DNA of 64,000 nucleotides from Pyrus communis (GCF_963583255.1 NC_084811.1:13038088-13102087); one strand, 5' to 3'. Positions 11,841-24,619 are shown, counted from the first letter of the stretch. The notes: generated from the letters alone by a model not told the origin. Made by a program: numbers and translations.

Positions 11841-13852
11841 TCACAGATTTTTCCACACATTAAAATCTGTACTTGAGCTGTTATAGTTTATGATGTTGTC
11901 TTGGCATCCTATAAAGTATGTAGTCCGTACCGGATCTATATTTATTAGAGCATGGGCAGTGCTACTTGGGCTAGCAGCTACAGCAACCTCATCTGCACCA
12001 ATAGTCACTTCAGCATAGCCTTCATCCACCTGGTCAGTCTCCAGCTTCAGTAGTTCACAACGAAAAGAGTAAGTAAACTAATATAACAAGGTTATGAAGT
12101 GAAACACTCTGAAATTAGACATCTATGATTACGTCACTATTTTATACGTAGATTGTATTCATGTGGTTTACATATTAATCTCCCATAGTGAACAACAGAT
12201 ACCTACAAGCCTTCTCTCAACAACTAGTGCCAAATTACCCAACGGATGCACATTAAAATCAAGGGAGGTTTAACAAAACACTCCCCGTACTGTTCACTTT
12301 TAACGAAAAACCACATTTATACCTTTCCCTGGTACTATTCACTATACCTTTAAAAAGGGCTTTTCATTAAAAGGGAAGTTTTTTTGAACTTTTCGTTAGT
12401 TTTTCTTAAAATCAAATCTTTAATTACTAGGTGTAGGTCCATCATCACTTTGACTGTTTACTGCAGAAAAGGCCATAAAATCAGGAAATTTAAACTTATC
12501 TAAGCCATAACGGTACATGTAACATCGGCAAAATGGGAAATAAAATCTGGGAATACAACTTGCAAAAGAGTGATGAAAATATTGACATATCAGATGTAGG
12601 TCCAATATTTCGCCAATGTTAGAAATTAGAATAAAAATTACCGCACATAGAGAAAAAACAAATGTATCTTCCCGTCCTTTTTCAATGAGATTGTCCATAT
12701 AAATGAAGCGGGGATTTAAAACTTAAGTGAGTTCCCTTCAGTTGTCTTGTTTTAAACATATAAAATACCAAGTACCAGCAAATTTATTTTCCACCAGAAA
12801 TAAGTTTTGACCCGACATCAGGTACACAATAAGGCAAACTGTCCACATATCTAGATATGAAGCGCAAGTTATGTCAGAGTTTTCATATTTTAGTTGTTTC
12901 ATGCATGCTATCCTCCTCTATCAACTTGGTACTTTTCAACTCGTGTCACATTGCTCTAGAAAATCATGTAGATCGCCAAAATGAATTCATCCAGATACCA
13001 GGATAGATAATCTAGACATTTAGTTTACTCCAAACAACAAACAAATGGTAAAGGCATTTAGATTCGTAATGAAGCGGCGAGGGCTTACCCTAAACCTTGT
13101 TTCAGCCCCCCATATGACAAATGTTTCATTGCAAGAATAGTGCCTGTGATTCCCCCTTAAACCGCCAGGCCGGATTTCTCCAAGATGAAGCGATACACAG
13201 CTCAGAGCTCCACCTACAAAGGAGCACAATTATTCCGTCAACCTCCAAACTACCACCAAATGCAATTTGTGTGATGGGATCAGATTTGAGTTGGAAGTCC
13301 AAGTCAAAGAGAAAATCGATGCAAAAAAATCGAAAACAAAAACGAAGCAATTCAATTTCCTACAACAATATAACTTGATAAGAATGCGAATTCAACTATC
13401 AATCTACACAACCAACAAGCTAGAAATTCAATTGCATATTTGGTGAAAAATCGACTCTCTCGACGAACCCAGAAGCGAAAAATGCAGAAAGAGAAAGGGG
13501 GTGTACCTGAAATACGAGAATCTTTGGCGAGGGAGATGGGGTCGAGCAACCATCCCCTCTTGTCTTTGGCAATCGGGGAAGGAAACCCAGAACCGAACCT
13601 CACGAGATTGGCTCCGGAATCGCTCGATTGGCTCCATTTTTTATGGGCGTCGTCTTTGTTGATGGAAAAACGAGAAGGAGAAGAGGAGTGCTGGAGTCGG
13701 AGAGAGACCCACGTCAGGAAAAGGAAGATTGAGAGGAGGAAGGGGAAGGCGTGGGGTTTCTTGAGAAAGTGAGTGACTGAAGAGGATGTGAGGGTTTGGG
13801 CGTGGAAGGGGTTCTCTGAGCTCTGGGTGTTCCTTCGAGGGTTTGCCATCAC
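11841..13852 (-). CDS. RmlC-like cupin protein with N-terminal membrane anchor, 3 exons
   Basis: Proposed exons are 13852-13507, 13213-13089 and 12044-11841, with GT-AG junctions in phase, giving about 224 aa (a second Met follows one codon after the first). Residues about 35-55 form a hydrophobic segment (FPFLLSIFLFLTWVSL) that reads as a signal anchor. The luminal part has a cupin core: HLGEIRPGGLRGNHRHYS then NETFVIWGA, giving the H-x-H and E of cupin motif 1. Exon 3 supplies GYAEVTIGADEV and TAHALINIDP, ending DFNVWKNL. Cupins bind metals or sugars, but the substrate of this conserved plant protein is not known to me. Intron 2 (about 1 kb) carries a MITE. The acceptor of exon 3 is chosen by phase and is the least certain junction. 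Confidence 0.8.
12262..12415. mobile_element. MITE, same family as 47281-47438
   Basis: It shares the internal phrases GTACTGTTCACTTTTAACG, AAAAACCACATTT and TGGTACTATTCACT with the copy at 47281-47438, and has related ends (an ACTTTTCGTTAGTTTTTCTT tail). Boundaries are approximate and no target duplication was resolved. It lies in intron 2 of the cupin gene. Confidence 0.6.
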
Positions 13853-13949
13853 TTTTTTCTCCTGTCTCTTCAGCCCCCTTAATTCACATCGACATTCCGA
13901 TGCTTATCTGAATCATTGTCGCTGTATTGCTGCACTTGGCATTTCTTAT

Positions 13950-13951
13950 TA

Positions 13952-14002
<51 letters not shown>

Positions 14003-14003
14003 G
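13950..14003. repeat. (TA)n microsatellite followed by T tract
   Basis: About twelve AT dinucleotides run directly into about 30 T residues, just upstream of the cupin gene on its coding strand. Confidence 0.9.
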
Positions 14004-14702
14004 AGAGTTTTAACAAAAATTACCTAGCACTATTCATTCTTAATTAAAATGATATTTTGTGCATGAAAAGTCGAATCAAGCTTTTTTTTTTATTTACTCT
14101 TATGCTATTATTTTATTATTATGCGAGGTTCATAATGATATTGACATTTCTGCCTAATTCATTATTTTACATGATACTATTCAACTTATACTAATTTCCT
14201 GCCAGCTCTTTATGGTTCCATCATGTTCTCGATGTTATACAGCTTTTTCTTTGTCAAATTGTTCCAGTACTGTTCATCATTTTCTATTAGCTCTGCATCT
14301 CTTTCTCTATCTTCTTTCACCTTGTAGTACATTTCTGCTGTTTATTCTTAGAAATTTTAAGGCTTCTAATATGGCTGATGACTAATCCTTATCTTACTGT
14401 AAATATACAGTTCTTCTTCTTCTGCTACTAATACCATATCATATTTAAAATCTTCAAATTCATCTAAGGCTAGCATTTGGATCCCTCGAGATTTTAGAAT
14501 ATTTTTGTATAAAGGAGTTCACCTATGTAAGGAGATAAGGGATAGTCTAAAAGACTATTCATTAATCATGGTTATATGTCTAACTTTCTCCTTATGCATA
14601 TGTACATACCAATCTGGAGGAATACTAATAAACTTATGCAAATTTGTTTTTATTTTTCTAGATAATCTTCTAATACTTTTGTAAGCCTTTTAGGAAATAA
14701 TT

Positions 14703-14987
14703 CTAGTTGAGAGACATGGTTGATGAATATTTTATCAAAATAGCCAAACTTTTCAAAAAGTTTAAGCCTAAAATAAATGGATATGATCCTACCGGTAAAA
14801 CAAATGTTAATGGTAAATTAAATTGCTGTTTTTCTACTTCAATAGACTCGTTATTAATACAATGTATTAAGTAAACTGGTCTCTCATCAAATTGTGTTAT
14901 TCTCACTAGTTTTTCTAATTTTTGTCTATATTTTTCTGGTACGAACTCTTCCCTTATGACATTTTTTGTACTCCATGTATCTATCAT
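14703..14987 (-). pseudogene. Pararetroviral aspartic protease-like segment
   Basis: A 94-codon open stretch contains an I-D-T-W-S triad-like site near its start (the usual form is D-T/S-G/A) and ends with an I-L-G-L-N-F-L motif near residue 75, as in viral retropepsins. It lies where the protease is expected, after the CCHC knuckle. Downstream minus-strand sequence to about 14150 holds fragments of open frame but no recognisable reverse transcriptase. Confidence 0.6.
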
Positions 14988-15283
14988 AGTTGTCTTTTGT
15001 ATCTTAAGTTCGTTTGCTAATTCTATTTTGCAATTTATGGTAATTAAATAACTATTTTTTGGCTTTTCTATACTATGAACAGTATTTCATAATATCTCAG
15101 TACTTTCTTATGATTCTGCTGAATTAATTTCTAATAACTTATTATCATAACACTTTTCGCACAATATTGAATATGTATTATAGTATTTATTTGCAACTAA
15201 TTTACTACACTTACAAAAAATTTATGGCCAACCTAAATTTATTTATTTATATTCTTCTTCATGTTGTTCTTCTATGAATGCAC

Positions 15284-15577
15284 TATAACATCCCACATCA
15301 TCCAGGGGAATAGATCCTATAAGCCTTATATGTATATTCTCATCTTTACCTAACACGAGACCTCTTGGGAGCTCACTGGCTTCGGGTTCTGTAGGAACTC
15401 CAAAGTTAAGTGAGTAGCGTGCGAGAGCAATCCCATAATGGGTGACCCACTAGGAAGTTTTCTTGTGAGTTCCTAGAAACAAAACCGTGAGGATGTGATA
15501 GAGACCCAAAGTAGACAATATCGTGCTACGGTGGAGTCAAGCCTGAATGTGATGGGGGCCCGAGCCGGGATGTGACA
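15284..15577 (+). mobile_element. Cassandra solo LTR inside the pararetrovirus relic
   Basis: A 294-bp LTR in plus orientation: it starts TATAACATCCCACATCA (first G mutated to A) and ends CGGGATGTGACA, with the 5S-like segment around 15385-15455. A perfect 5-bp duplication TGCAC flanks it (15279-15283 and 15578-15582). It must have inserted after the viral sequence became part of the genome. Confidence 0.92.
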
Positions 15578-15752
15578 TGCACACATATACTCTTCTATAT
15601 CACTATTTGTGCTACTTGAATTTTTCGAGTCTGAATCTATCATGTTAATACTTTCTATACTATAAATACTTTCATTATCACTTAAATTATCTAAACTATA
15701 TATTCAACTCCATCAAATGTATTTTATTTCTCGGCTGTTTTGCTAACTTTGG

Positions 15753-15797
15753 GCATTTAAGTCTAATATGTCCAGCTTCATATAAATAACATTTACA
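15753..15797 (-). pseudogene. CCHC zinc knuckle of the pararetrovirus coat-protein region
   Basis: Minus-strand translation gives C-x2-C-x... in the form CKCYLYEAGHIRLKC, matching the C-x2-C-x4-H-x4-C spacing of the Caulimoviridae coat-protein knuckle. Confidence 0.7.
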
Positions 15798-16431
15798 ACT
15801 ATTATTATCTTTTGGTGCTTTATATTTTCTAATCCAAGGTATGTCACTTCTTTTCCTAAATTATTTTGGAATATATTTTCTCTTCTTATACGTTCTTGAA
15901 GGTCTTATGCTGAAATTCTTATATTGTTTGTATAGTTTATATGACCTATATTTTTTTTTTGTATATTTTCTTATGCTTATTTTTCTTATTACAACCATAC
16001 TGTTGTAGTAAATCTATATTTTTACAACTCATGTAAAATTGTTTCCTAATCTGTCTCTTATCTTTTATTTGACTACATTCATGTATAAGTATGTCATACA
16101 CATGTTGAATTCTATGTCTTATTGCAATATCATTTTTCTTTGGATGTTTTTGTCATTCATTCCAAATTTTTTCTCTTATTGGTCATTTTATTTTTGTCAT
16201 ATAAGTATCTAATAAATTAATATCACTAATTCTACCTGTTCTTCCTAAATATTTAAATAAATCTGTAGTATACTCAGCTATATATTATAAATCACAAATT
16301 TATAATTGTTCTAAATTTCTAATTGCTCTTATTTGTTCTTGTTCGCTTCTGTCATCTAACCGATTATGTTCTAAAAATTCTTGTTTAATCAAAGTAACAA
16401 AACCATCAATATTAAAATGTGTCTTGGCTAC

Positions 16432-16761
16432 CTAATGTTGTTCTAAATTTTGTATTTTCCATGACTGAAAATAATCAAAAACTAAACCATCTAAAGTATG
16501 CTTAAAATAATCTAACATATTTTGTGAATTACTAAAATCTAACATTAATGCTGCATGTACGCAACTTTTTTCCCATCTCTCAATTGTTCTTTCCCAATCT
16601 TGTGGATCTACATTATCGAAATTTAATATATTTCCTGCTATATTAATTTGTTCTAACCCTCTCAAATATGGAATCCTATTTTTTCTAGGTGGCTTTATCA
16701 TATTTTCTTCAACATAATCTACTCCTGCTTGTTCATTATATTTTTCATTTGTTTGTCTCAA
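16432..16761 (-). pseudogene. Pararetroviral coat-protein-like segment
   Basis: A 109-codon open stretch has PQDWERTIERWEKSC and FDYFQSWK phrases typical of the N-terminal half of plant pararetroviral capsid domains. It lies between the movement-protein-like and CCHC segments. The frame is closed on both sides, so it is a relic. Confidence 0.6.
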
Positions 16762-17108
16762 AAATTGTTGATTAGTTCTACCCGTGTATCCTGGATTTTC
16801 TACTCCTGTGGTACTACATTCTTCATATACATTAAGCTAATACACTAATTTTTATACGCTCCTTTCATATTATAATTTTTTGTTCTTATACTTACTTTAA
16901 TATATTTACTAAATTCGTTTATTATCATAACAAAATTTGGAATACATCTTATGACTGATAAGTTTGAACTTAAGTCTACTTCAGCTATTGCTATTGCTGT
17001 TTGTTAGTGATTATCCCATCTATTATCATATATGTATACTAAAGTTTTTGTGCCTACTTGTGCTATGGTTAATTCTGCTATTCCAATTAATATTGTTCCT
17101 ATGTGAAT

Positions 17109-17378
17109 CTAACTGAAATGTGATTTTCTCAAATGCATATCTGCTTCTTTACTAAGTAAATTAAGTGTTACTTCTTTATCAATACAACTAAATTCATATT
17201 GACTGATGGTACTTACAATCCTACTTCTATTTTCAAATAAACCTAATTGATACAAATTGTATTTATTTTTTTGTGTTTTCTCAAAACCTCTTCTAATAAA
17301 TTTTTGTGCTTCTTCTTCATTTGGGTAAATATCTTCAACTCTAACTACTTCTTTTTCTTTTCTCCTAATGAGTTCCAT
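17109..17378 (-). pseudogene. Pararetroviral movement-protein-like N-terminal segment
   Basis: An 89-codon open stretch has acidic YPNEEEA and a YNLYQLG...STISQYEF pattern that resembles the start of Caulimoviridae movement proteins. Identification rests on weak similarity plus gene order. Confidence 0.45.
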
Positions 17379-18157
17379 TTTCTATTATCAAAATGATTTA
17401 TCTTAGATCTTCTAATATGATTATTTGTACTTAAAGTTAAATTTTCTAATTTTTCTAACAAAGATGGTGGAATGATGAAGATGTGTTATGTAAAAAACTT
17501 GGTTTATTTCTGCTATTTGTTCTTCAACTTGATTTAATTTCTTAGCCAAACTTAAAACTAATTGAATAATTAAATTATTTTGCCTAATGAGAATATTACT
17601 ACTAGCTACTTGTGTTGAAAAATCTGTTAAACCTACTGGTTCTTTATCTAGCTTACTAATTTATTTCAAAACTTGGATATATTTTTTGGTAGTTCTAGAA
17701 TCGGTCATTAAACTAATAATCTATCTATGTTATTATGTAGTTTATCTACTTGTTCACTCAACTCTTTTTGCAGTAATTGAATTTTTTGAACTTCTAATTT
17801 TAACTGCTCAACTATTTCTAATGATTTGAGTTCTACTTGCTTAGGCTTATTATCTATGAGGTCAACAAGCTCTTTTATCTCTATTTTGCTAGGAAGCCTT
17901 TGACTATTTTTATTATTATCTTCTAACTGAGATGTAATATTATCTAAATTTTGTCTGATTGTTTTTATGGAATTTGTCTAAAAATGCTCTAACAACTGGT
18001 TTAACAAATGATTATGCTTATGATTTTCTAATTTTATATTTTATACTGGACTAATATTAAGATCTATAATACTATTGGCTTGTGGATTTTCTTCATTATG
18101 CAAAATATGATTATGTTTTCTCAATGAAAAATAACAAACTAAACTATTATGGTTTAA

Positions 18158-18190
<33 letters not shown>

Positions 18191-18234
18191 TTTTGTGGTT
18201 CACTAATTTCTAAATTAAGATAATCTATTTTAAA

Positions 18235-18558
18235 CTACAATCTACGTTTCTCTAAAGTTACCGCTAACTGATTTCTTAGAAACTCTCTTTCTTCACTTAG
18301 GGTCTCTAAAGTTTGACCTATTGCTCTCTTTGCTTTTAAAACTTTATGTTGCATTTCTGTATTATTATATTTACTAATAAATGAAGGATGTTCAAGATAA
18401 CCAAGATAAAACTTATACTTCTTCAAAGTCTTGATAATTCTTTTGGATATGTGTGCTAATCTTTTCTTTATGCGAGTTATAATCGGGTGTCTAGGACAAT
18501 AAATATCTGGTGGTTGTGATCGACAAGGTCTATAAGGACAAAAATATCTGTTGTTCAT
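18235..18558 (-). pseudogene. First ORF of the pararetrovirus relic
   Basis: A 107-codon basic open reading frame starts about 95 nt downstream of the primer-binding site. It has a cysteine/proline-rich start and a helical C-terminal part (MQHKVLKAKRAIGQTLETLS) that could form a coiled coil. No domain is assigned. A run of T residues (18162-18189) lies just after its end. Confidence 0.5.
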
Positions 18559-18651
18559 ACAAAATAAACAAGTGTGATATCAGTTGTGTTAATGACTTCT
18601 GTCCTCAAGGTACTTTACTATTATAATTATACTATTAAAATGCTAAACTTG

Positions 18652-18663
18652 ACTCTGATACCA
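18652..18663 (-). promoter_or_regulatory. tRNA-Met primer-binding site of the pararetrovirus
   Basis: Minus-strand TGGTATCAGAGT matches the complement of the 3' end of plant initiator tRNA-Met at 11 of 12 bases, the standard Caulimoviridae minus-strand primer site. Confidence 0.8.
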
Positions 18664-19210
18664 AATTAGCAAAGCAAGCCTGGTTAAATAGTCGGATGTC
18701 CATTATAACAACTAGACATAAAACCTTGCATATGGAACCTGACATGTTTTAGTATGACGACCACTCACAATGCAAGTATAAGGCCTTAACGGCTGAACTC
18801 AGAGGTACCCTGGTTAATGTCCAGTTATTTATATACCAAGCATTCAACTATAACAAAGTGCTCGAATAAAGTATGATCGTCAGTTTAGAAGGTTAATAAT
18901 ATAATTACAATAGTGTTTCCCTGTTTTGGACTAGAAGTCTAATTAAACAAACACACTAATAGAAAGAAAAGAAAACTTACTTAAAACTTGGATATTGCTT
19001 GAATCTGTACACTTGAACTTTTATTGATATATGGAACGTTTACAAAGAGAAATGTTTACAAAGAAGTGTTTACAAAGGATGCTATGAAATTTTAGGATGC
19101 TTGAGTGTATGAGGATTAAAGTATGGTGTATCTGGTGTTGAGATGTTAAGGTGTGTTTGTATAATGAAGGGAACTTCTCTTATACAAATTGAGTGAGAAT
19201 ACTATGATTT

Positions 19211-21601
19211 AAATTTTTTACAAATGTATGGTATGAACATCTCCTTGGTACTTGTCATCTTCTATTGTTGCTAAAATTGTCAGCACGGTTTCTGAAATGT
19301 GGTCTGCTTATTTGTCTTCTTTTTTTTTTGCTTTGCATGTGAACTACTTGTCTTGATAAATGCATGTGAGTTTCCTACATGGCTGTCTCCTGTAGCCTAA
19401 TTTTAGCTTTTGCATGTGATATCCCTTAAATGCTTTTTCCCTTGTCTTCTTTCCCATGCCCAATTTGGGTATTATAGAATTGTTTTGTCCTGATGATTAA
19501 AAGGAAAGTTTTTTGGGGGTTTTGGTTAGTTTTCCATTTTTTATTTTTTATTTTTTGGAATTTTTGTATATTGTGAAGTGATTGGTCACCAAGTAGAGGC
19601 TGCCCCACAAATTTGATTCCAAATCCATACACACTTATTTTTACTTCTCAAACACGGCTTGTTAATTTATATTCTTTATTTTTCTTCAATCTATTCAATT
19701 AGGTGGCCAAATATTGAAGAGGGTGTATTGGAGGTAAAAAGAGGAGTAGATAGCACCACCCTAGTCCTGTCACACCAGAAATATAAACGAAGAGAGCTTT
19801 AATCATACAACTTTAGATATAATAACAGTTGGTTAAGTTGTCGATAATTTGGTGATGTAAATGATGGGTCAGGTTGAGCTTTAATCAAACTTGTCGTTCA
19901 TGAGATTCAAATATAAGACCTTTTCTATGAGAAAAGAAATGAATGTCACTTGACTGCAGTATTAAGTGACCAAAATAAAGTTAAAACAAAATTGCAATCT
20001 CTAAAATGTAGTACTAAAGTGACCACAACAAAGTTATAACAAAATCGCAATCTAATATAATGATTGATGCTTAGTATTACAAGTCTAGTTTGACTTTTAA
20101 ATGAGGTCATAACTTCGACCTTCGTGCATGATGAGTTTGATACTAATTTATTTTTCAGTCTTTAGTTTAAATATATTGTTGTATCAAAAAAATATATAAA
20201 AAAAAATTCTTCAATGATACGTAACATTGGAGTGACAGTTTAATATATACTAGAAGTCATTTTACACTGAGTCACTATTCAAAAGCACATTGGAGTGACA
20301 ATTTTTCCCTTCTAATTTTCTATTACTTCAAGTATGTCTGTCTTTATACAAATTATATATACTTAATTTTTTTCCCCGTCTCTCTTCGTTCCTTTTTGAG
20401 ATGCCTGAAAAATCTCAAACCTTAAATGAACCAAAACCAAACTCTCTCCTAAAAATGTTCCTTTCTCCCTTCTCTATCCTTTCTCTCTTGCTCTTCTTTT
20501 TGAGACTCATTGAATACACAATGGCAGCTAGCAACAACTTCGACGATTCTGACAAGGCCGACCTCTAGGTTGGTATGAAATGACTCTTCATATTTGTGAT
20601 TTCCAGTTCAAACCCTAACTACTCTATTTTCTGACGAATTTACAGAGAACCGGCAAGCTTAATTCCAGCCAAGTTCCGTCAACTTAGACGTGTTGGTGAT
20701 GTTAATTTATTTCTTAGGTAAATGCTTCAATTCCTTTTTATTTGTTCTTTAAATTAGTTCATAATTGATTTCAAATTGAATTATATCTTAGGTCGATATT
20801 AATATTTCGACCATATTCTGCCAAGTTAATAACTGAAACTAAAAATAGAATATCTAATAGTTGCGCATCACTTAGGGCTATACAACACTGAAGTCACATC
20901 TTAAAAGATAATTCTTGATTATATCACTTAGTATTACAATCTAGTGATGTTCATCTTTGCTCTACTTGAAAGTACGAGATCCTTAAGTTTGATTCTTGTA
21001 AATGGATATTTATAACTACTTGCTACTTGGTAAGAGGGTGAACTTAAGTTCCAGTCCCACAATCAAGACACGCTAACTCATTGTGCCTTAATCAAACTCT
21101 TCCACTATCAGTTCACATATATATTTGCTTGATAATTGGGTAATTACATATAAAGCTACAAAAAACCGTAAAACTGGCGAGTTAAAGAAAGGGAAAAATC
21201 CCATCGTCGCAAGCTGAGCTTGCGATTATTGTATGCGAACCAGGTTGCAGTTTTAGAAATCTAGTATTGTTGACTCTAAAGCTTACATGACGCACATGCC
21301 GAGTAACTAATTTGCTAGCTATATTCTTATGTGGTTGATTGCTAATGCGGGCGTGCAAACTCGTTACTGAGTTAGATAATGTAAATAATATGAATGTGGT
21401 CATGTGGTGATTAAATGCGTTGCTAACTTTTGCACCAAGTGACTTTGGCCTAGGAACACTATCGGCCTAGGGTCCTTTAAGCTAAAGATAAGGTTATGCA
21501 AATCACTATGAAGTTCTGGATCTTTTGCACTAGGTCTGGCAACCGCAACTGTATTGGTGAGGATATGGGTGATAGGAGCATATTCATGCGACTTAAATGG
21601 C
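19211..21601. other. Intergenic, no gene recognised
   Basis: Short ORFs only. A possible gene start MAASNNFDDSDKADL at 20521 ends after 15 codons. Repeated ACTAAGTGACC-like phrases near 19930-20030 suggest SINE remnants. Confidence 0.4.
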
Positions 21602-23707
21602 TTGTTCTCGTACATTTACGTTATGTTTCTTTAGTTATTTTAGTCCTTTATGCTTCTTTCGTGTGTTTTTAGGTTCATATGGCTAAGGAAGCAAAAAGAT
21701 GCATTTTGGAGCAAAATCGGACTTGGAATGGATAGCTTATGTTTGGAGCAAAAGGAACGGACGAAAATTGAAGACCAAACTATCATAACCACCTATCATA
21801 CACTTATACACTTATCATCACCACATATCATACACTTATCATAACAACATATCATACACTTATCATCACCACATATCATTCATTTATCACTTATCATAAT
21901 CATTCACTTATCACTTATCATAACCATACACTTATCACTTATCATACCCATAATCATCTACACCTTGCAGCCATAATCATTTACACCTTGCAACCACATT
22001 CATCTCCAAAAACACCATCATTGCCGTGCACCTCCCTTGCCATTTTCAGCCATCACACTTCATCATTGCAGCCACCATTCACCCTAGTTGTCAATCACAT
22101 ACTTTCCCATTCTATAATTCATTCACATGCATCTTTAACCCTTCACTCACATGCTTTTCCAACAAACAAATCAGCCACACATGCACACAAACACAACCTT
22201 GCCGTGGGGTACCTAGCATTTCCAACATTCCCATTTGCATTTTCAGATTTCCACCAACCAATCTAGTTGTCATTCCACATGCATTCCCTTCTTTAATCAT
22301 TCCTAGCTGCCATTCACATGTTCTCCTATCCATTCTCTCCCTATAAAACCATGCAATGCATTCATACAATTCATTCCATTCACCACAACACAACACACAA
22401 CACAAACACCTTTGTGCCGTGCAAATCCCCTTCCATTTCTGCACCATTTCTTCCCCTCCATTGCAGCCACTCCAACTATTCCCCACTCCATTCCACATAC
22501 ACCTAAAGCCCTAAACATCTCCTTAGACCTTGTGCCACAATGAAGAGGAAGAGAAGAGTGCCTAAACGTTCATACAATTCAAGTTTGAGTTGTTGGAATG
22601 TTTAGGTGTTTCTTTGATTTCAATGTTTAAATTCAATTCTCTTTGTTTTGTACGTATGAGGAATGGAAGAGAAGAGTGCCTAAACATTCATACAATTCAA
22701 GTTTGAGTTGTTGGAATGTTTAGGTGTTTCTTTGATTTCAAAGTTATGAGGAACTAAACCCCCTTTAGCTAGGGGGTGATTCGAAACTATGTTTATGCTT
22801 GCAATATGAATTGATTAACTTTGGTTGGAATTTCATAAGTTGTGAATTCAATTCGTTTAACCATTTGATTGATAACTTATTTATGTATGTTTATTGAGAA
22901 TGCGCGCTTAATTTTCATGCATGAATATGATGCTAGAATATAAGTGAGTTTCACCTAATCGTTATGAACTTATATTCACAAGTAGTGGAGGTTGCTTATA
23001 AACAATCGCGTTAAATGAATTCTTGGCACGAGTTTCATGCTCATCATAGTAACGAATGCCTCGTCAACACTTATAGTTTTCATAATGCTTAATGATCTTT
23101 GATTGTATCTTTATTGTGCTGTTCACGTAAAGGACTTTTGGAGAATGTTGTGAATTGCGTTGCGCAAACCCATCCAATTCATTAACTTAAGGAAAACTTG
23201 ACGATTAATTTAAGCGGACCTAATTGACCCGGGGCGTTGAGTTTCATAATTTATCGAAAGACCAACTGAGAATCAATCTTGTATGCAAGTGTAACATGTG
23301 TGGAGAAGAACCCCTTAGCTAGTCTTCATTCCATTCATTAAATCCAAATTTGTTTTACAATCTGCTTAGTTTATTTACTTGTTTTGTTATTTCAATTTTC
23401 ATCAAATCAAACCCCCCCCCCCTTTACTTTCTTGTTCTTTAATGCTTAGAGTCTGTTTAGTTTATGTTTTAAAGTATTTTTGAATTCTTTGAGTTTAGTT
23501 TAGTGTTTTAAACTTTCTTTTACGTTGTTTAGTTTTGCATTCTTTGAGTCTAGTATAGTGTTTTATATTGTGTTTTTACGTTTTTGAGTCAAATCCAAGT
23601 GATTAACAATCCCTCCTAATCCCCGGTCCAGAACGATCCCTACTTACATACTTACTACAATTGATAAAAAGAGGGTTTAATTTGTGTGCGTATAAATCTC
23701 GCATCAA
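21602..23707 (+). mobile_element. Candidate long LTR or LARD-like block
   Basis: It starts TGTTCTCGTACATTTACG, includes a TTTTAGTCCTTTATGCTTC phrase common near LTR starts, and ends TAAATCTCGCATCA after CGGTCCAGAACGATCCC, as in many plant Ty3-type LTRs. No coding domain is present. A degenerate ATCATACACTT repeat lies at 21785-21960 and a 118-bp-period duplication lies inside. No matching target duplication was found, so boundaries and class are uncertain. Confidence 0.4.
22547..22743 (+). repeat. Direct repeat, two 79-bp copies at 118-bp period
   Basis: The segment beginning GGAAGAGAAGAGTGCC (22547-22625) recurs at 22665-22743 with only a couple of differences, separated by 39 bp. Confidence 0.85.
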
Positions 23708-24529
23708 TGGGTGCACCAAATCAGTATCAAGTTGTAGGGATAAAGATACTTAAAGGAAATGAATGTCTTTATGGTAAAAGTTGTTTGGTCGTCTGACTGC
23801 CTAACTCTGAATATGACTTGGGAGTAACCAAACATAGAACACTCCATTCGCCAAGAATGCTAATGAGTGATCGCCTCAAGCGAAAGAATCAAAGACTCTT
23901 CGCCAGCTGAGACTTAGGATAGATAATCAGTCGAAAAATGAGAGCTTGATGCTTAACCGAATTGTCAAGAGTCCTAGATCGAGCTGATTCAGTAACTCTA
24001 GTGTTTAACCAAACTGTCAACTTCACCGATTGCCTTTGGAAAATTCTATGTAGCCAAGCTATAATCATTCGTTGGCTGCAAAAAAAATTTTGCAAACAAA
24101 AGGGATGCATCGAAAAAGGAGTTAAAAATGTCATAAAATTCTTTTGGCGATGATGATGGACACGTCGCAACAAACTTATATTGCAAATGTTTGGACAACT
24201 ATATACGACGAGACATGACCGTGGCAAAAACTACATTGCAACGTTATTTGAACCTTCGTTAATAATAGATGCCATGTGTAATAAAAAATCAAACGTCATA
24301 TTTGACACCATATACAAATTAGAAACAAATTATTATTAATAATGAATAATCTGTAAGTTATGTGAATATATATAAACTAGATGTGAATTGTTATATATAA
24401 TGAACTATAAATTATGTAAATTATAATACATTGTATTATCATAAACAAATACCAACAAAACTACAAAAGCAAAATTTCCCTATTATTTAAAGTTAGTTGA
24501 ATGGTTCTATACATTATGCATCGATAACA
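23708..24529. other. No gene recognised
   Basis: Short ORFs on both strands, none with a recognisable domain. AT-rich towards the right. Confidence 0.4.
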
Positions 24530-24619
24530 TCATGTAGTCTTTGTCCCAAACTTGCAATAAGTGACATTTTTGGAACCATAAATAGGACTGAAACAACCTC
24601 GAACACAAATGAACTTTGC

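Larger units (their letters stand above)
14100..19210 (-). mobile_element. Endogenous pararetrovirus (Caulimoviridae) relic
   Basis: Read on the minus strand, the order is: a leader with AATAAA at 19020-19025, a tRNA-Met primer-binding site at 18652-18663, a small basic ORF (18558-18235), a movement-protein-like start (17378-17109), a coat-protein-like segment (16761-16432), a CCHC knuckle (15797-15753) and a retropepsin-like segment (14987-14703). This order and the iMet primer site fit plant pararetroviruses. Long terminal repeats are absent. Frames are heavily broken and no reverse transcriptase or RNase H was recognised beyond the protease, so the copy is truncated and inactive. A Cassandra LTR has inserted between the CCHC and protease regions. 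Genus is not assigned. Confidence 0.75.

Noticed and set aside
13440..13772. 110-codon plus-strand ORF
   Set aside because: Antisense shadow of cupin exon 1, rich in Lys/Arg/Glu from the complement of a Ser/Phe-rich coding strand.
15385..15455. Possible 5S rRNA gene
   Set aside because: The 5S-like sequence is the promoter part of a Cassandra LTR with exact target duplications; a full 120-bp 5S gene is absent.
21785..21960. CRISPR-like spaced repeats (ATCATACACTTATCA)
   Set aside because: Degenerate short tandem repeats without constant spacer length in a plant nuclear context; simple-sequence expansion.
22112..22498. 128-codon minus-strand ORF, Cys/Trp/Gly-rich
   Set aside because: Shadow of a CA/AC-rich repeat tract in an LTR-like block; no domain.
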